From Bacteroidales bacterium (GTDB taxonomy: Bacteria; Bacteroidota; Bacteroidia; Bacteroidales; UBA7960), in contig SLPR01000496.1 in NCBI GenBank assembly GCA_007131895.1, forward strand, positions 1 through 8,096: a stretch of DNA of 8,096 nucleotides, written 5' to 3'. A program made the translations under genes and the position numbers. The notes beneath the pieces were generated by a model, which did no database searches, was not told the origin of the DNA, and worked only from the letters and a program-made list of their open reading frames with translations. Shown here in pieces: positions 5,692-8,096 of the stretch (the stretch's first letter is position 1; each line of letters begins with the position of its first letter).

Positions 5692-6705
5692 TTACAGAAA
5701 AGTTTTCAGGGCTTCTTCCAAAAGCCGTTCTTTGTTGATGGGAAATACGCCAACATACTCGCACACAAGTCCTCCGGCCAGGTTCGAGAGACGTGCCATA
5801 TCGTCGGGATTTGTGCCGGTAGCCATGCAAAGTGCTATGATGCTTATTACCGTATCACCTGCCCCCGATACATCTGCAATGTCGCGCACATGGGCCGGGA
5901 TAAGACCGGTTTTGAAACTTCTGTCTTCCTCTTTACTGCTGTAGCATATTCCTTTTTCTGAGAGGGTTGCAATGACAATTTTTACATTAAGTAACTCCTG
6001 GAGCCTTTTTACAGCATCCATAATGCTGTCCACCTCAGTAAGCTCCTCATCAAGTTTCAGCCCCTCACGCAGCTCTTTCAGGTTGGGTTTGAAAAGCGTG
6101 ACGCCCCTGTAATTCATAAAGTTCTTCTTCTTGGGGTCAACCACTACGGGTATATGGTTGTCTTTGGCCAGCTTAACTACCTGTTCAATGAGGCCTGCAT
6201 TGATTACCCCCTTGTCATAGTCTTCAAAAATGATGGCCCCAATAGTATGGCTTTTCACCAGTTTGGCAATCCGCTCAAAAAGAAGATGCGACTCATTGGG
6301 TTGCAGTTCTTTCTCTGTTTCTTCATCTACCCTGAGCATCTGGGCATTGTTGCCGATAATTCTGAACTTGGTGGTGGTAATTCGGTTGCTGCTGCTGATA
6401 AGACCTTCTGTTTCCAGGCTTTGCTCCTTCATCAGATCATAGAAAAGGTGACTTTTTTCATCCTGCCCGATAACAGAACAGAGTATGGGTATTGCTCCCA
6501 TACTCTGAATATTCAGTGCGACATTGGCAGCCCCTCCCAGTCTGTTTTCTCTTTTTATTAAAGAAACTATAGGTACAGGAGCTTCCGGTGAGATTCTGTC
6601 TACTTTTCCCCACAGGTAAGCGTCGATCATTACATCGCCAATGATGAGGATTTTTTGTTGGGTGAAAGCCTCAAAAAGGCTGTTGATTTTATGTTGATGG
6701 GTCAT
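5692..6705 (-). CDS. hldA: D-glycero-beta-D-manno-heptose-7-phosphate kinase (stand-alone RfaE domain I)
   Basis: A PfkB/ribokinase-family sugar kinase that phosphorylates heptose 7-phosphate to the 1,7-bisphosphate on the way to ADP-heptose for the LPS inner core. RfaE-type blocks are present: GDVMIDAYLWGKVDRISPEA (23-42), RLGGAANVALNI (55-66), EDYDKGV (161-167), VDPKKKNFMNY (189-199), LFKPNLKEL (204-212), and the PfkB signature DVSGAGDT (278-285) with catalytic base Asp284. At 337 residues it is kinase only, without the C-terminal adenylyltransferase domain of bifunctional HldE, so a separate HldC-type partner should exist elsewhere. The start is 9 bases after the aminotransferase stop, which indicates an operon. 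The ADP- versus GDP-heptose branch cannot be settled from this gene; the E. coli-like beta-anomer assignment is by family resemblance. Confidence 0.9.
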   Translation of the reverse strand: MTHQHKINSLFEAFTQQKILIIGDVMIDAYLWGKVDRISPEAPVPIVSLIKRENRLGGAANVALNIQSMGAIPILCSVIGQDEKSHLFYDLMKEQSLETEGLISSSNRITTTKFRIIGNNAQMLRVDEETEKELQPNESHLLFERIAKLVKSHTIGAIIFEDYDKGVINAGLIEQVVKLAKDNHIPVVVDPKKKNFMNYRGVTLFKPNLKELREGLKLDEELTEVDSIMDAVKRLQELLNVKIVIATLSEKGICYSSKEEDRSFKTGLIPAHVRDIADVSGAGDTVISIIALCMATGTNPDDMARLSNLAGGLVCEYVGVFPINKERLLEEALKTFL

Positions 6706-6714
6706 GAAACGGAA

Positions 6715-7911
6715 TTATCTGAGGTTTGCAAGGGCTGTTTTGATGCGTTCAACGGCTTCTGTCAGCAACTCATTGGAAGTGGCATAAGATAGCCTTATGC
6801 AATTGGGTGAGCCAAAGGCTTCACCCGGAACAAGAGCTACATAAACCTTGTTGAGAATATACATACTCAAATCTCCGGCACTCTGGATAGTGGTTTTGCC
6901 GTCTGATTTTCCGAAGTAACTGCTTACATCGGGAAACAAATAAAATGCTCCCCGGGGAATGTTGGTCTTGAAGCCAGGAATTTCTTTCAGAAGTTCCAGC
7001 ATCAAATCACGTCTTTCTCTGAATTTATCCAGCATAAACCGGGTGGCTTCGGGCGGGGTTTCCATGGCTGCCTGTGCTGCTTTTTGTGCAATGGAGCTGG
7101 TGGCAGATGTAAATTGCCCCTGGAGCTTATTGGCAGCAGCAGCTATCTGAGGATGAGCTGCCATATATCCCAGTCTCCATCCCGTCATGGCAAAACCTTT
7201 TGATACACCGTTGATGATGATTACCCTGTCTTTGATGGCTGGAAATTGCGCGATGCTTTCATGGTTTTTGTCAAAGTTGATGAGCTCATATATTTCATCA
7301 GAAAGAATAAATACATGGGGGTGGTGCTCGAACACATCTGCCAGTTTTTTTAATTCCTCTCTGCTGTAAACCGAACCGCTGGGGTTGCAGGGACTTGAAA
7401 ACATGAAAAGTTTTGTATTGGGGGTAATGGCGTTTTCGAGCTGTTGAGGTGTGATTTTATAATCATTTTCAATGCCCGCTTCAATATATACGTGTTTGCC
7501 CTGCGCATAAGATACCATATGAGAGTAACTTACCCAGTAAGGTATGGGGATGACTACTTCGTCACCCGGGTTTATAAGGCACAGGATGGCATTCATAATA
7601 GAGTGCTTGGCGCCTGTACTTGCTATAATCTGATCAGGAGTATAGTGCAGGTTGTTGTCTCTTTTCAGCTTTTGGCAAATGGCTTCTCTAAGTTCAAGAT
7701 ACCCGTTAACCGGTGGATAAAACGAATAATTTTCGTCGATGGCTTTTTTGGCAGCCTCCTTGATATTATCCGGGGTGAAAAAGTCGGGCTCTCCCACACT
7801 AAGGTTGATTACATTGTGCCCCTGGGCTTTCAGTTCGCGGCTGATTCGCGACATGGCCAGTGTTTCGGATTCTCCCAACTGGTTGATTCTGTCTGAAAGT
7901 TGTATCGTCAT
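6715..7911 (-). CDS. aspC: PLP-dependent class I aminotransferase, aspartate aminotransferase type
   Basis: A fold-type I aminotransferase resembling the Thermus-type (Ib) aspartate aminotransferases, which interconvert aspartate and oxaloacetate with glutamate and 2-oxoglutarate. Features: VGEPDF (39-44), FYPPVNGYLELREAI (64-78), STGAKHSI (98-105), PYWVSY (124-129), CNPSGSVY (175-182), SDEIYE (204-209) with Asp205 and Tyr208 for PLP, NGVSKGFAMTGWRLGY (234-249) with Schiff-base Lys238, and IRLSYATS (372-379) with Arg373 for the alpha-carboxylate. Thr17 and Lys102 fall where Thermus AspAT has its acidic-substrate residues, supporting aspartate use. The start at 7911 gives a normal 398-residue protein. 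An in-frame ATG at 7986 would add 25 unusual residues and lies inside the probable -7 element. The gene heads the unit with hldA. Related prephenate or alanine aminotransferase activity cannot be excluded. Confidence 0.92.
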   Translation of the reverse strand: MTIQLSDRINQLGESETLAMSRISRELKAQGHNVINLSVGEPDFFTPDNIKEAAKKAIDENYSFYPPVNGYLELREAICQKLKRDNNLHYTPDQIIASTGAKHSIMNAILCLINPGDEVVIPIPYWVSYSHMVSYAQGKHVYIEAGIENDYKITPQQLENAITPNTKLFMFSSPCNPSGSVYSREELKKLADVFEHHPHVFILSDEIYELINFDKNHESIAQFPAIKDRVIIINGVSKGFAMTGWRLGYMAAHPQIAAAANKLQGQFTSATSSIAQKAAQAAMETPPEATRFMLDKFRERRDLMLELLKEIPGFKTNIPRGAFYLFPDVSSYFGKSDGKTTIQSAGDLSMYILNKVYVALVPGEAFGSPNCIRLSYATSNELLTEAVERIKTALANLR

Positions 7912-8096
7912 GCTTACATTGGTTTTAGGATGATAAACTAATAGGGTTTTGACAGGCAGCAATATGCTGCAGGTGACAAAGGGCAAAATTAAGAAATAAA
8001 AGTTTACCCGAATGAAGAATCACCATTCAACCCGCTTTCCATAAATATACTTTACGAACTGTGCAAATCAGCCAAAGGGTTGTTGTTCTGTCACAA
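7912..8096 (-). other. Promoter/leader region upstream of the aminotransferase, no gene seen
   Basis: Only very short open frames occur on either strand here, such as a 12-codon minus-strand frame near 8043. The first complete minus-strand stop, the TGA of an ACAGAACAACAACCC-containing frame near 8070, could end a gene lying beyond the window, but 8 codons cannot establish that. The identifiable content is the -7 element at 7984-7991. Confidence 0.35.
7984..7991 (-). promoter_or_regulatory. -7 promoter element for the aminotransferase-hldA unit (TAATTTTG)
   Basis: On the minus strand TAATTTTG, followed by C, matches TAnnTTTG. A weak -33 candidate, TTCG, lies 17 bases upstream (8009-8012). 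Transcription would start near 7977 and leave a leader of about 65 bases to the ATG at 7911. This also places the longer ATG (7984-7986) upstream of the transcript start, favouring the shorter protein. Confidence 0.45.

Noticed and set aside
7912..7986. 25-residue N-terminal extension of the aminotransferase
   Set aside because: The ATG at 7986 overlaps the probable -7 promoter element, and the extra residues have no counterpart in the family, which starts near the ATG at 7911.

Overview
The window looks like ordinary chromosome from a member of the Bacteroidota, probably a Bacteroidales-type or marine relative. The evidence is a PorT-family type IX secretion protein next to a ubiE/menG methyltransferase, a Bacteroidota-style PagL-like outer-membrane lipid A deacylase, TAnnTTTG promoter -7 elements instead of sigma70 boxes, and mostly weak Shine-Dalgarno sequences. 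No rRNA, tRNA, mobile element, CRISPR array or phage gene was found.

Layout. Positions 1-1769 carry three plus-strand genes packed head to tail: the 3' end of an unrecognised gene, an exported alpha/beta hydrolase, and a YkgJ-type cysteine-cluster protein. The rest is read from the minus strand. The third plus-strand gene meets the first minus-strand gene tail to tail at 1766-1769, with the two stop codons overlapping. From right to left the minus-strand genes are a class I aminotransferase (aspartate-type), a stand-alone heptose-7-phosphate kinase (hldA/rfaE domain I), pdxH, ubiE/menG, porT and the PagL-like deacylase. No gene-free stretch exceeds 300 bases. The larger gaps hold a terminator and long leader (2867-3085), a terminator plus promoter (3857-4119), a long imperfect stem-loop (5553-5691), and a promoter region (7912-8096).

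How the genes fit together. The aminotransferase and hldA are 9 bases apart and form an operon that may continue into pdxH and ubiE. A hairpin with a T-tract overlaps the ubiE stop codon, and porT follows with its own -7 element and its own terminator, so porT appears to be a separate transcription unit. Three genes concern the outer membrane: hldA (heptose for LPS), the PagL-like protein (lipid A acyl chains) and porT (type IX secretion, whose cargo is often anchored to LPS in this phylum). pdxH makes pyridoxal phosphate, which the upstream aminotransferase uses. These links are inferred from families, not shown by the sequence.

I did not find a new multi-gene system. The points most worth checking are conserved-looking UbiE N-terminal sequence upstream of the first usable ATG, the replacement of the expected catalytic Glu by Asn in the PagL-like protein, and the structured hldA-pdxH intergenic region.
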